Shown here in pieces: positions 1-5,690 of a stretch of 7,921 nt of DNA. The position numbers and the translations under genes are program-made. Origin of the DNA: an uncultured Acidimicrobiales bacterium (GTDB lineage Bacteria; Actinomycetota; Acidimicrobiia; Acidimicrobiales; SZUA-35); contig CALJAE010000014.1 of assembly GCA_938028175.1 (NCBI GenBank), forward strand, positions 1-7,921, read 5' to 3'. The notes beneath the pieces were generated by a model, which was not told the origin of the DNA, made no database searches, and saw only the letters and a list, made by a program, of their open reading frames with translations. How positions within the stretch are numbered: position 1 is the first letter of the stretch; every line of letters starts with the position of its first letter.

Positions 1-543
1 GGTGAAAAAGCATACATTATAGCTCCTGTTGGCTTGGGTGTTGATGACACTGTTCTTGCGAGTTCAAAGGCAGATATCAAGCCTGGAAACAGTATGCTTC
101 TTTCTGAAATGCCTGTAGGTACAATCATTCACAATATTGAATTGCGTCCTGGTAAAGGTGGGCAGTTGTGTAGAGGAGCTGGTACAGCTTCAACTTTGGT
201 TGGACGTGTTGATAAGTTTGCACAGGTTAAGCTTCCTTCTGGTGAAGTTCGTGAAGTTCTTGCGAACTGCCGAGCAACAATCGGGCAGGTTGGAAATACA
301 GATAATGAAAATGTAACTATTGGTAAAGCCGGTCGTAACCGTTGGAAGGGTAAGCGCCCACAGACACGTGGTGTTGCGATGAACCCTGTAGACCACCCAC
401 ACGGTGGTGGTGAAGGTAAGTCTTCTGGTGGACGTCACCCAGTTTCACCTTGGGGTAAGCCAGAGAAGAGAACACGTAAACTCCGCAAGGCAAGCGACCA
501 AGATATCGTTCGTCGTCGCCGCAAGAAGGGATCTAAGAGGTAA
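1..543 (+). CDS. rplB: 50S ribosomal protein L2 (C-terminal part; 5' end outside window)
   Basis: L2 is a 23S rRNA-binding protein near the peptidyl transferase centre, needed for subunit association. The reading frame is open from base 1, so the gene enters from the left. 180 residues are visible and, against the usual 273-280, roughly 95 N-terminal residues are missing. The diagnostic loop NPVDHPHGGGEG is intact around window residues 128-139. Its first histidine (bases 394-396) matches the conserved His229 of E. coli L2. The C-terminus is the usual Arg/Lys-rich tail ending in RRRRKKGSKR. Stop is TAA, two bases before rpsS. Identification is certain; the true start cannot be given here. Confidence 0.98.
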   Translation, partial: GEKAYIIAPVGLGVDDTVLASSKADIKPGNSMLLSEMPVGTIIHNIELRPGKGGQLCRGAGTASTLVGRVDKFAQVKLPSGEVREVLANCRATIGQVGNTDNENVTIGKAGRNRWKGKRPQTRGVAMNPVDHPHGGGEGKSSGGRHPVSPWGKPEKRTRKLRKASDQDIVRRRRKKGSKR

Positions 544-545
544 TC

Positions 546-812
546 ATGGCTAGAAGTTTGAAGAAAGGCCCATTTGTCGATGAGCATCTACTCAAAAAAG
601 TAGACGAGCAAAACGACAAGGGCGAGAAGCAAGTAATAAAGACATGGTCTCGTCGATCAACCATCATTCCAGACATGGTTGGACACACGTTTGCTGTTCA
701 CGATGGTCGCAAGCACGTACCTGTGTTTGTTTCAGAGTCAATGGTAGGTCACAAGCTGGGAGAGTTCGCTCCTACTCGTACCTTTAGGTTCCACTCAGGA
801 CAGGAGAAGTAA
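546..812 (+). CDS. rpsS: 30S ribosomal protein S19
   Basis: S19 sits in the head of the small subunit, pairs with S13 and contacts the A-site region. The 88-residue product starts MARSLKKGPFVDEHL, the canonical S19 N-terminus, and carries the family signature MVGHKLGEFAPTRTF at residues 66-80. Length is normal for the family. The start follows the rplB stop by two bases, with an AGAGG Shine-Dalgarno core (536-540) inside the last rplB codons, five bases from the ATG. The stop TAA shares its last base with the rplV ATG, which suggests coupled translation. Confidence 0.98.
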   Translation: MARSLKKGPFVDEHLLKKVDEQNDKGEKQVIKTWSRRSTIIPDMVGHTFAVHDGRKHVPVFVSESMVGHKLGEFAPTRTFRFHSGQEK

Positions 813-1516
813 TGACTGCAACTGTTACTGAGCGTCCAGGCTCTAAAGCTGAATCAAAATTCGTCAGGATGTCAGCCTCTAAGGCTCGAGTTGTCCTGAA
901 CTTAATCCGAGGCAAGAAGGTCTCAGAAGCGCAACAAATCTTGTTCTTAACTGACCGTCTAGCCGCTGAACCAGTAAAGAAGTGCTTGGATTCAGCAATC
1001 GCTAACGCAGCACACAACGAAGACATTTCGCCTGATGACCTTTACGTCTCTGCTTGTTATTCGGACGAAGGTCCAACAATCAAGCGTTTCCGTCCTCGTG
1101 CACGTGGACGAGCAAGCCGTATACATAAGCAGGTTTGCCATATCTTTGTTGAAGTGTCTCGTTACACAGACGAAGAGCTCAAAGAAATGCGAGACTCTGC
1201 AGCAGCTAAAGCTAAGTCAAACGAAGGTAAAGCTAAATCTAAGAAGAAGGCTTCACGTTCAGACCGAGTAGCAAAGAGCAAGGCTAAAGACACAGCTGAA
1301 GAAAAGCCTGCAACTCCTCCAACACCCGACGAGGTGGAAGAAGAAGTAGTGGATGAGGCAGTTGAAGCCGAAGAGGTTGAGACTGAAGAATCAACAGAGG
1401 CTGAAGCCGAAGTAACTGAAGAGGTTGAAGCAGAAGCTGAAGAGACCGAAGAGGTTGAGGCTGAAGAAGAAGCCGAAGAATCAGACAACGAAGACGAGAA
1501 AGAAGGAGAGGCCTAA
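812..1516 (+). CDS. rplV: 50S ribosomal protein L22 with long two-part charged C-terminal tail
   Basis: L22 lines the polypeptide exit tunnel; the tip of its beta-hairpin reaches the constriction where macrolides act. The core is residues 15-118. It includes KFVRMSASKAR (16-26) and the hairpin RPRARGRASRIHK (94-106), in which GRASRI is the conserved tip. The whole protein is 234 residues against about 110-120 for a typical L22. Residues 131-160 are Lys-rich (10 Lys, 2 Arg). Residues 161-234 are extremely acidic (34 Glu and 4 Asp in 74 residues) and repeat the unit EEVEAE. The tail is in frame and uninterrupted up to the TAATG junction with rpsC, so it is part of the gene. AGGAG at 802-806 precedes the ATG by five bases. 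C-terminal extensions of L22 are known in some actinobacteria such as mycobacteria, but I recall those as basic rather than ending acidic. Core identity is certain; the tail's role is unknown. Confidence 0.97.
   Translation: MTATVTERPGSKAESKFVRMSASKARVVLNLIRGKKVSEAQQILFLTDRLAAEPVKKCLDSAIANAAHNEDISPDDLYVSACYSDEGPTIKRFRPRARGRASRIHKQVCHIFVEVSRYTDEELKEMRDSAAAKAKSNEGKAKSKKKASRSDRVAKSKAKDTAEEKPATPPTPDEVEEEVVDEAVEAEEVETEESTEAEAEVTEEVEAEAEETEEVEAEEEAEESDNEDEKEGEA
1370..1458 (+). repeat. Three copies of an 11-base direct repeat in the L22 acidic tail
   Basis: The 11-mer GAAGAGGTTGA occurs exactly at 1370-1380, 1418-1428 and 1448-1458, always in the same codon phase (Glu-Glu-Val-Glu, residues 187-190, 203-206 and 213-216). 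The spacings are 48 and 30 bases, both multiples of three. The surrounding codons are nearly all GAA, GAG, GCT, GCA and GTT. This looks like in-frame expansion of a low-complexity Glu/Ala/Val tract by slippage or unequal exchange. That origin is inference; the repeats themselves are directly visible. Confidence 0.75.
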
Positions 1517-2370
1517 TGGGTCAAAAAGTACACCCATACGGGTTCCGCCTCGGAGTAATTACCGACTGGAAATCACGATGGATTGCTGATCGCCAAGATT
1601 ACAGAGACTACTTGGCAGAAGATAAAGAAATCAGGAAGTACCTCATGGGAGAGCTTCCAAATGCAGCAATTTCTCGAATCGAAGTTGAAAGAACACGAGA
1701 CAAGCTGCAAATCGATATCCACACCGCCCGACCAGGCATCGTAATTGGTCGCAAAGGTGCTGAAGCAGATCGTCTACGTACTGGTTTGACCAAGATGACT
1801 GGCAACTTGAACATCAAGTTGAACATCGTCGAAATCAAGCAGCCTGAACTAGACGCATCGCTAATCGCTCAAGGTGTAGCAGATCAGCTAGTGGGTCGTA
1901 TGGCGTTCCGTCGTGCGATGAAGCGTGCTCTACAAAACGCAATGAAGGCAGGCGCACAAGGCGTTCGAGTACAAAGCTCAGGCCGTCTAGGTGGCGCTGA
2001 GATGAGTCGTACCGAGTGGTACCGAGAAGGTCGAGTACCTCTTCACACACTACGTGCCGATGTTGACTATGGCTTCCGTGAAGCACACACAACATACGGT
2101 CGAATCGGTGTAAAGGTTTGGTTATATAAAGGTGACATCCTTCCTTACAAGCCAGCTACCGAAGAAACAGTTGAAGCAGCAGCTCCAACTCCAGCAGTCG
2201 TACCAGAAGTAGTTACTTCTAAAAAGGCCGAAGAAGAAGCAGCAGAACCAGCTCCGCTAGTTAAAGAAGCGGATCCAGAGTTTGAGCGTCTACTAGCCGA
2301 AGAAGAAGCAGTTCAAGCTTCACTTAAGGACAAGTCATCAACCGACAAGTTCCGCCCAGGAGATGATTAA
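1516..2370 (+). CDS. rpsC: 30S ribosomal protein S3 with charged C-terminal extension
   Basis: S3 lies at the mRNA entry channel of the small subunit and contributes to its helicase activity. The start MGQKVHPYGFRLG is canonical. The KH domain has its GxxG loop as GRKG (residues 78-81). The FRRAMKRA helix (131-138) keeps the basic residues R132, R133 and K136, matching E. coli R131, R132 and K135. The C-terminal domain motifs SGRLGGAEMSRTEWYREGR (155-173) and GVKVWLYKG (198-206) are intact. The conserved fold ends near residue 212; residues 213-284 are an Ala/Pro/Glu-rich extension with 19 acidic and 8 basic residues. Extended S3 is known in actinobacteria. AAGGAG at 1503-1508 lies seven bases before the ATG, inside the rplV tail codons. 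The stop is two bases before rplP. Confidence 0.98.
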   Translation: MGQKVHPYGFRLGVITDWKSRWIADRQDYRDYLAEDKEIRKYLMGELPNAAISRIEVERTRDKLQIDIHTARPGIVIGRKGAEADRLRTGLTKMTGNLNIKLNIVEIKQPELDASLIAQGVADQLVGRMAFRRAMKRALQNAMKAGAQGVRVQSSGRLGGAEMSRTEWYREGRVPLHTLRADVDYGFREAHTTYGRIGVKVWLYKGDILPYKPATEETVEAAAPTPAVVPEVVTSKKAEEEAAEPAPLVKEADPEFERLLAEEEAVQASLKDKSSTDKFRPGDD

Positions 2371-2372
2371 AG

Positions 2373-2795
2373 ATGTTAATGCCTAAGAAAACAAAGTTCC
2401 GCAAGCAGCATCGCGGTCGCACCCGAGGTAAAGCTAAGGGAGCTACCACAGTAAGTTATGGTGACTTCGGTGTCCAGGTTCTAGAACCAGGATGGATCAC
2501 ATCACGCCAGATTGAGGCAGCTCGTATTGCTATGACCCGTCACGTTCGTCGTGGTGGAAAAGTCTGGATCAACATTTTCCCAGACAAGCCAGTGACACAG
2601 CGTGCAGCTGAAACTCGTATGGGTTCTGGTAAAGGTAACCCAGAGTTTTGGGTAGCAGTTGTTAAACCAGGTCGTGTGGTATTCGAGATCGCTTACCCAG
2701 ATGAAAAAGTAGCGAGACTAGCTGCAGCTAGAGCTATCCAAAAGCTTCCAGTTAAAGCTCGTTTCGTTTCACGTCAGGATGGATTCGATGGCTAA
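2373..2795 (+). CDS. rplP: 50S ribosomal protein L16
   Basis: L16 binds 23S rRNA close to the A-site tRNA elbow and helps order the peptidyl transferase centre. The 140-residue product begins MLMPKKTKFRKQHRGR, the normal L16 N-terminus. It carries GGKVWINIFPDKP (61-73) and the signature RMGSGKGNPEFWV (82-94). I chose the first ATG (2373) rather than the in-frame ATG at 2379 because family members begin M-L-x-P-K/R and AGGAG at 2358-2362 is ten bases upstream. The gene follows rpsC by two bases. Its last eight bases overlap the start of rpmC. Length is normal. Confidence 0.97.
   Translation: MLMPKKTKFRKQHRGRTRGKAKGATTVSYGDFGVQVLEPGWITSRQIEAARIAMTRHVRRGGKVWINIFPDKPVTQRAAETRMGSGKGNPEFWVAVVKPGRVVFEIAYPDEKVARLAAARAIQKLPVKARFVSRQDGFDG
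2776..2779 (+). promoter_or_regulatory. Ribosome binding site deciding the rpmC start
   Basis: AGGA inside the last codons of rplP, eight bases before the ATG at 2788. It supports 2788 over 2779 as the rpmC start, because 2779 overlaps this site and has no purine-rich site upstream. Seen in sequence; use by the ribosome is inferred. Confidence 0.6.
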
Positions 2796-3012
2796 AAAGC
2801 AAATCAAAGAATTATCAGATACAGAGTTACTAGATCGCCTAGGCGAGGCTAAGAAGGACCTATTTAAAGTTAGGTTCCAGTCAGCGACAGGTCAGCTAGA
2901 GAACACTTCTCTGATGAAGGTGCAGAAGAAAGAGATTGCGAGAATCTTGACAGAGGTTCGCAGTCGTGAAATCGCAGCAGCTGAAGGGCTAGCTGATGGG
3001 GGAGAAAGCTAA
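2788..3012 (+). CDS. rpmC: 50S ribosomal protein L29
   Basis: L29 is a small helical protein at the exit-tunnel rim, where with L23 it forms part of the docking site for trigger factor and SRP. The 74-residue product is a helical hairpin with the family core FKVRFQSATGQLENT (26-40) followed by KKEIARILTEVRSRE. The start at 2788 (MAKKQIKEL) is preferred over the in-frame ATG at 2779: AGGA at 2776-2779 sits eight bases before 2788, whereas nothing like a Shine-Dalgarno precedes 2779. The start lies inside rplP in another frame, giving an 8-base overlap. The last residues (EGLADGGES) are a short non-conserved tail. The stop shares its last base with rpsQ. Confidence 0.95.
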   Translation: MAKKQIKELSDTELLDRLGEAKKDLFKVRFQSATGQLENTSLMKVQKKEIARILTEVRSREIAAAEGLADGGES

Positions 3013-3287
3013 TGGCAGCTGAAATGACCAAAGATCGCTCAGAGAGCCGTAAGGTCCGTGAAGGCTTAGTTGTCTCGACCAAGATGGATAAGACCGCTGT
3101 GGTCGAGGTAGTGCGACGTTCTCGTCACCCTCGATACAACAAGACTGTTCAGTCAGCTAAGAAGTACTTCACCCACGATGAAGACAACGACCTAAACGTT
3201 GGCGACCGTGTACGAATCGTAGAGACTCGTCCACTGTCAGCCAAGAAGCGTTGGAGGATTCTAGAAATTCTGGAGCGTGCAAAGTGA
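3012..3287 (+). CDS. rpsQ: 30S ribosomal protein S17
   Basis: S17 is an OB-fold protein that binds 16S rRNA early in small-subunit assembly. The 91-residue product contains REGLVVSTKMDKTAVVEV (16-33), the basic RHPRYNK stretch, and the family signature GDRVRIVETRPLS (64-76). The start at 3012 is used because GGGGGAG (2998-3004) is seven bases upstream; an in-frame ATG at 3024 would remove only four residues and cannot be fully excluded. The start shares one base with the rpmC stop (TAATG). The stop is TGA, overlapping the GTG start of rplN. This is the last gene of the S10 block. Confidence 0.97.
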   Translation: MAAEMTKDRSESRKVREGLVVSTKMDKTAVVEVVRRSRHPRYNKTVQSAKKYFTHDEDNDLNVGDRVRIVETRPLSAKKRWRILEILERAK

Positions 3288-3652
3288 TCCAACAAGAATC
3301 AAGACTCAAAGTTGCAGACAACTCTGGAGCCAAAGAGATACTTTGTATTAAAGTACTCGGTGGTTCTAAGCGTCGTGTAGCTGGAGTGGGTGACATTATC
3401 GTTGCCACAGTTAAAGACGCTATTCCAGGTGCTGCAGTCAAAAAGGGTGAAGTCGTAAAGTGCGTAATTGTTCGCACAGCTAAAGAACGACGTCGTCCAG
3501 ATGGAAGCTATATCCGCTTCGATGAAAACGCAGCAGTACTAATTAACGAGAACCGTGAACCACGAGGAACACGTATCTTCGGCCCAGTTGGTCGAGAGTT
3601 GCGTGACTCAAAGTTTATGCGTATCGTTTCGCTAGCTCCGGAGGTTCTGTAA
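3284..3652 (+). CDS. rplN: 50S ribosomal protein L14 (GTG start)
   Basis: L14 binds 23S rRNA and takes part in an intersubunit bridge. The GTG at 3284 gives a product of 122 residues, exactly the family length, beginning (f)M-IQQESRLKVADNSGAKE as in most bacterial L14 proteins. A longer in-frame reading from 3251 would add 11 non-conserved residues, so it is rejected. The signature region CVIVRTAKERRRPDGSYIRF (60-79) and the C-terminal motif REPRGTRIFGPVGREL (91-106) are intact. GGAG at 3272-3275 lies eight bases upstream. The start overlaps the rpsQ stop by four bases (GTGA), joining the spc block directly to the S10 block. Confidence 0.97.
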   Translation: MIQQESRLKVADNSGAKEILCIKVLGGSKRRVAGVGDIIVATVKDAIPGAAVKKGEVVKCVIVRTAKERRRPDGSYIRFDENAAVLINENREPRGTRIFGPVGRELRDSKFMRIVSLAPEVL

Positions 3653-3969
3653 TGAGAATTAAAACAGGAGACACAGTCCGAGTAATCGCAGGTAAAGACA
3701 AAGGTTTCGAAGGAACCGTTTCTTCAACTGTGCCAAAGGCAAACAAAGTAATCGTCGCAGGAGCAAATATCGCTAAGCGTCACACCAAAGCCCGTTCTGA
3801 AGAAGAGCCAGGTGGGATCATCGATACTGAAATGCCAATCCACGTTTCTAACGTTGCTCTCATTTCACCTAAAGACGGAAAGCCAACCAAGGTTGGATAC
3901 CGAATGGTTGATGGCAACAAAGAACGGTTCTGTAAGCGAACCGATGAGAAGATTCCGGAGGCCGGCTAA
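3652..3969 (+). CDS. rplX: 50S ribosomal protein L24
   Basis: L24 is an assembly initiator that binds the 5' domain of 23S rRNA near the tunnel exit. The 105-residue product opens with a KOW motif (about residues 2-29: IKTGDTVRVIAGKDKGFEGTV) and has the central basic segment ANIAKRHTKAR, where L24 contacts rRNA. The C-terminus (KVGYRMVDGNKERFCKRTDEKI) is typical of the bacterial family. GGAGG at 3640-3644, within the last rplN codons, lies seven bases before the ATG. Both ends are TAATG one-base overlaps, with rplN and rplE. Length is normal. Confidence 0.97.
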   Translation: MRIKTGDTVRVIAGKDKGFEGTVSSTVPKANKVIVAGANIAKRHTKARSEEEPGGIIDTEMPIHVSNVALISPKDGKPTKVGYRMVDGNKERFCKRTDEKIPEAG

Positions 3970-4529
3970 TGACGACAATAACTAAGCCTCGTTTGAAAGA
4001 AATGTATCAGAACGAGATTCGTGCTCAGCTAAAAACTGACCTAGGTCTAGATAACATCATGCAGGTTCCGACCTTGTCAAAGATCGTTATCAACATGGGT
4101 GTTGGCGAAGCGCTAATTAACTCAAAGAACCTTGAGTCGGCGCTATCGGATCTAACTCTAATTGCTGGACAAAAGCCAGTAGCGACTAAGGCTAAGAAGT
4201 CAATCGCTAGTTTCAAGCTTCGAGAAGGTAACGCAGTTGGAGCGAAGGTCACACTTCGTGGAAACCAAATGTGGGAGTTCTACGACCGCCTGTTAACACT
4301 GGCGATTCCAAGAATTCGTGACTTCCGAGGACTTAATCCAAAGTCATTTGACGGTAACGGTAACTACACTTTTGGTCTCAACGAGCAGTTGATGTTCCCA
4401 GAGATTAACTACGACAACGTAGATACCACTCGTGGTATGGATATCACCATTTGCACAACTGCCACAGACAACGAAGGTGGCAAGAAACTGTTACAAGCAT
4501 TCAATTTCCCATTCAAGGGCGAAAGGTAG
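3969..4529 (+). CDS. rplE: 50S ribosomal protein L5
   Basis: L5 belongs to the 5S rRNA complex in the central protuberance and contacts P-site tRNA. The 186-residue product has the family signature near residues 38-48 (KIVINMGVGEA). It also has the conserved segment TKAKKSIASFKLREGNAVGAKVTLRG (around 73-98) and the C-terminal region MDITICTTATDNEGGKKLLQAFNFPF. Length is normal. GGAGG at 3957-3961 lies seven bases before the ATG, in nearly the same CCGGAGG context as the site before rplX. The stop is TAG, six bases before rpsN. In E. coli this junction carries the S8 autoregulatory site; I could not identify an equivalent fold by eye. Confidence 0.97.
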   Translation: MTTITKPRLKEMYQNEIRAQLKTDLGLDNIMQVPTLSKIVINMGVGEALINSKNLESALSDLTLIAGQKPVATKAKKSIASFKLREGNAVGAKVTLRGNQMWEFYDRLLTLAIPRIRDFRGLNPKSFDGNGNYTFGLNEQLMFPEINYDNVDTTRGMDITICTTATDNEGGKKLLQAFNFPFKGER

Positions 4530-4535
4530 GCGCCA

Positions 4536-4721
4536 ATGGCTAAGAAAGCGCTAATCAATAAGCAGAAGAAGACTCCTAAGTTTAAAGTCCGTGGCTATAC
4601 ACGCTGCGCCAACTGTGGAAGGCCACGTGCGGTCTATCGCAGATTTAATCTTTGTCGAGTTTGTCTACGCACCATGGCTCACAACGGGGAAATCCCGGGC
4701 GTGACCAAGGCTAGCTGGTAG
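4536..4721 (+). CDS. rpsN: 30S ribosomal protein S14, zinc-binding (type Z)
   Basis: S14 is a late-assembling protein of the small-subunit head. At 61 residues this is the short zinc-ribbon form. The metal ligands are Cys24-x-x-Cys27 and Cys40-x-x-Cys43, separated by a basic stretch (GRPRAVYRRFNL). The C-terminus GEIPGVTKASW is the canonical type-Z ending. Many actinobacteria carry a second, zinc-free S14 elsewhere, induced in zinc starvation; none is present in this window. The gene lies six bases after rplE, and AGGTAGG at 4524-4530 is a modest ribosome binding site. The stop TAG merges into the strong rpsH Shine-Dalgarno. Confidence 0.97.
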   Translation: MAKKALINKQKKTPKFKVRGYTRCANCGRPRAVYRRFNLCRVCLRTMAHNGEIPGVTKASW

Positions 4722-4725
4722 GAGG
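4720..4725 (+). promoter_or_regulatory. Strong Shine-Dalgarno of rpsH, overlapping the rpsN stop
   Basis: AGGAGG, continuing as AGGAGGAG, begins within the TAG stop of rpsN (4719-4721). It lies ten bases before the rpsH ATG at 4736 and 16 before the ATG at 4742, which favours the first as start. It is one of the best anti-Shine-Dalgarno matches in the window and would suit ribosomes that have just terminated on rpsN. Confidence 0.75.
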
Positions 4726-4735
4726 AGAACGAATT

Positions 4736-5140
4736 ATGTCAATGACAGATCCAATTGCAGACATGCTCACACGCATCCGTAACGCAAACATAGCAATGCA
4801 CGATGAGGTTCTAATGCCAGCATCAAAGCAGAAAATTGCACTAGCTGAGGTTCTAAAGTCTGAGGGTTACATCACAGACTTCACCACCGAAGCTGCAGAA
4901 CTCTCACCGGGTGAAACACTCAAGATCGATATGAAGTATTCAGAAGATCGCCAGCGTGTCATCAGCGGAATTAAGAGAGTCTCTAAGCCTGGTCTTCGGG
5001 TTTATTCAAAGACCAGCGATATTCCTCGAGTCCTTGGTGGCTTGGGAGTAGTTATTTTGTCCACTTCGAAAGGTCTGTTAACAGATCGCGTCGCTCGCCG
5101 TGAAAAAGTCGGTGGCGAAGTTATCTGTTACGTCTGGTAG
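4736..5140 (+). CDS. rpsH: 30S ribosomal protein S8
   Basis: S8 is a primary 16S rRNA-binding protein of the platform and, in E. coli, the translational repressor of the spc operon. The 134-residue product starts MSMTDPIADMLTRIRNA, the usual family opening. It ends with the diagnostic signature VILSTSKGLLTDRVARR (106-122) and GGEVICYVW (126-134). The first ATG is used because family members commonly begin two residues before TDPIADML and the AGGAGG site is at suitable spacing. The stop is TAG, seven bases before rplF. Whether this S8 represses its own operon cannot be judged here. Confidence 0.98.
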   Translation: MSMTDPIADMLTRIRNANIAMHDEVLMPASKQKIALAEVLKSEGYITDFTTEAAELSPGETLKIDMKYSEDRQRVISGIKRVSKPGLRVYSKTSDIPRVLGGLGVVILSTSKGLLTDRVARREKVGGEVICYVW

Positions 5141-5147
5141 GTATCTA

Positions 5148-5690
5148 ATGTCAAGAATTGGTAACGCTCCAGTCTCAGTACCGAGTGGAGTAGAAGTAAA
5201 AATTGAAAGCTCAAATGTTGCTGTTAAAGGCTCTAAGGGTGAATTAAGCGTCAAAATTCCTGAAGGAATTAACGTAGTGTTCGAAGACGAGACAGTCACT
5301 GTTTCTAGAGAAAACGATCAGCGTGAAACCAAAGCTCTTCACGGGCTATGTCGTTCACTAATCAACAACTCAATTATCGGAGTCAACGAAGGCTTCAAGA
5401 AAGAGTTAGAGATCGTCGGTGTAGGTTACCGAGCTAAAGCTCAAGGCTCTAACAAGCTTGAACTAGCTCTTGGTTTCAGCCACCCTGTTAACTATGAAGC
5501 ACCTGAAGGCATCGACTTCGACGTTCCGGAACCAACAAAGATCACGGTTTCTGGAATCGACAAGCAGGTAGTAGGTCAGGTCGCAGCCGAAATTCGTTCG
5601 TTCAGACCACCAGAGCCTTACAAGGGCAAGGGTGTTAAGTACGTCGATGAGCGTATTTTGCGTAAGGCAGGAAAGGCTGGAGCAGCATAA
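5148..5690 (+). CDS. rplF: 50S ribosomal protein L6
   Basis: L6 sits at the base of the L7/L12 stalk near the factor-binding site and the sarcin-ricin loop. The 180-residue product starts MSRIGNAPVSVPSGV, the standard L6 opening. It has two copies of the L6 fold (about 11-82 and 90-165) and the signature PEPYKGKGVKY at 155-165. An in-frame reading from 5100 would add 16 residues lying entirely in rpsH and lacking family support, so 5148 is used. The ribosome binding site is weak (AGG at 5139-5141, over the rpsH stop). Coupling to rpsH termination may therefore matter. The stop shares one base with rplR. Confidence 0.97.
   Translation: MSRIGNAPVSVPSGVEVKIESSNVAVKGSKGELSVKIPEGINVVFEDETVTVSRENDQRETKALHGLCRSLINNSIIGVNEGFKKELEIVGVGYRAKAQGSNKLELALGFSHPVNYEAPEGIDFDVPEPTKITVSGIDKQVVGQVAAEIRSFRPPEPYKGKGVKYVDERILRKAGKAGAA

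Noticed and set aside
1035..1271. Same-strand open frame of 78 codons inside rplV
   Set aside because: It overlaps the L22 core and linker in another frame, with no Shine-Dalgarno and no family resemblance.
1162..1488. Antisense open frame of 108 codons, Ser/Ala/Thr-rich
   Set aside because: It is the mirror of the Glu-rich L22 tail: reversed GAA/GAG/GCT codons read as Ser/Ala-rich and lack stops. No ribosome binding site or family motif; a compositional shadow.
1199..1513. Possibility that the L22 tail is a separate gene or a frameshift artefact
   Set aside because: The frame is continuous with the L22 core, codon style is consistent, there is no internal ribosome binding site and start, and the stop forms the TAATG junction with rpsC.
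3251..3283. Upstream extension of rplN to base 3251
   Set aside because: The added residues lie inside rpsQ and do not match L14, whose family N-terminus (IQQESRLKVADNSG) fits the GTG at 3284 exactly.
3169..3477. Antisense open frame of 102 codons across rpsQ/rplN
   Set aside because: It lies fully opposite two certain ribosomal genes, has no recognisable domain or plausible start signal, and is explained by low stop frequency opposite conserved coding sequence.
5100..5147. Upstream extension of rplF to base 5100
   Set aside because: The extension overlaps rpsH and lacks L6 similarity; MSRIGNAPV at 5148 is the canonical L6 start.
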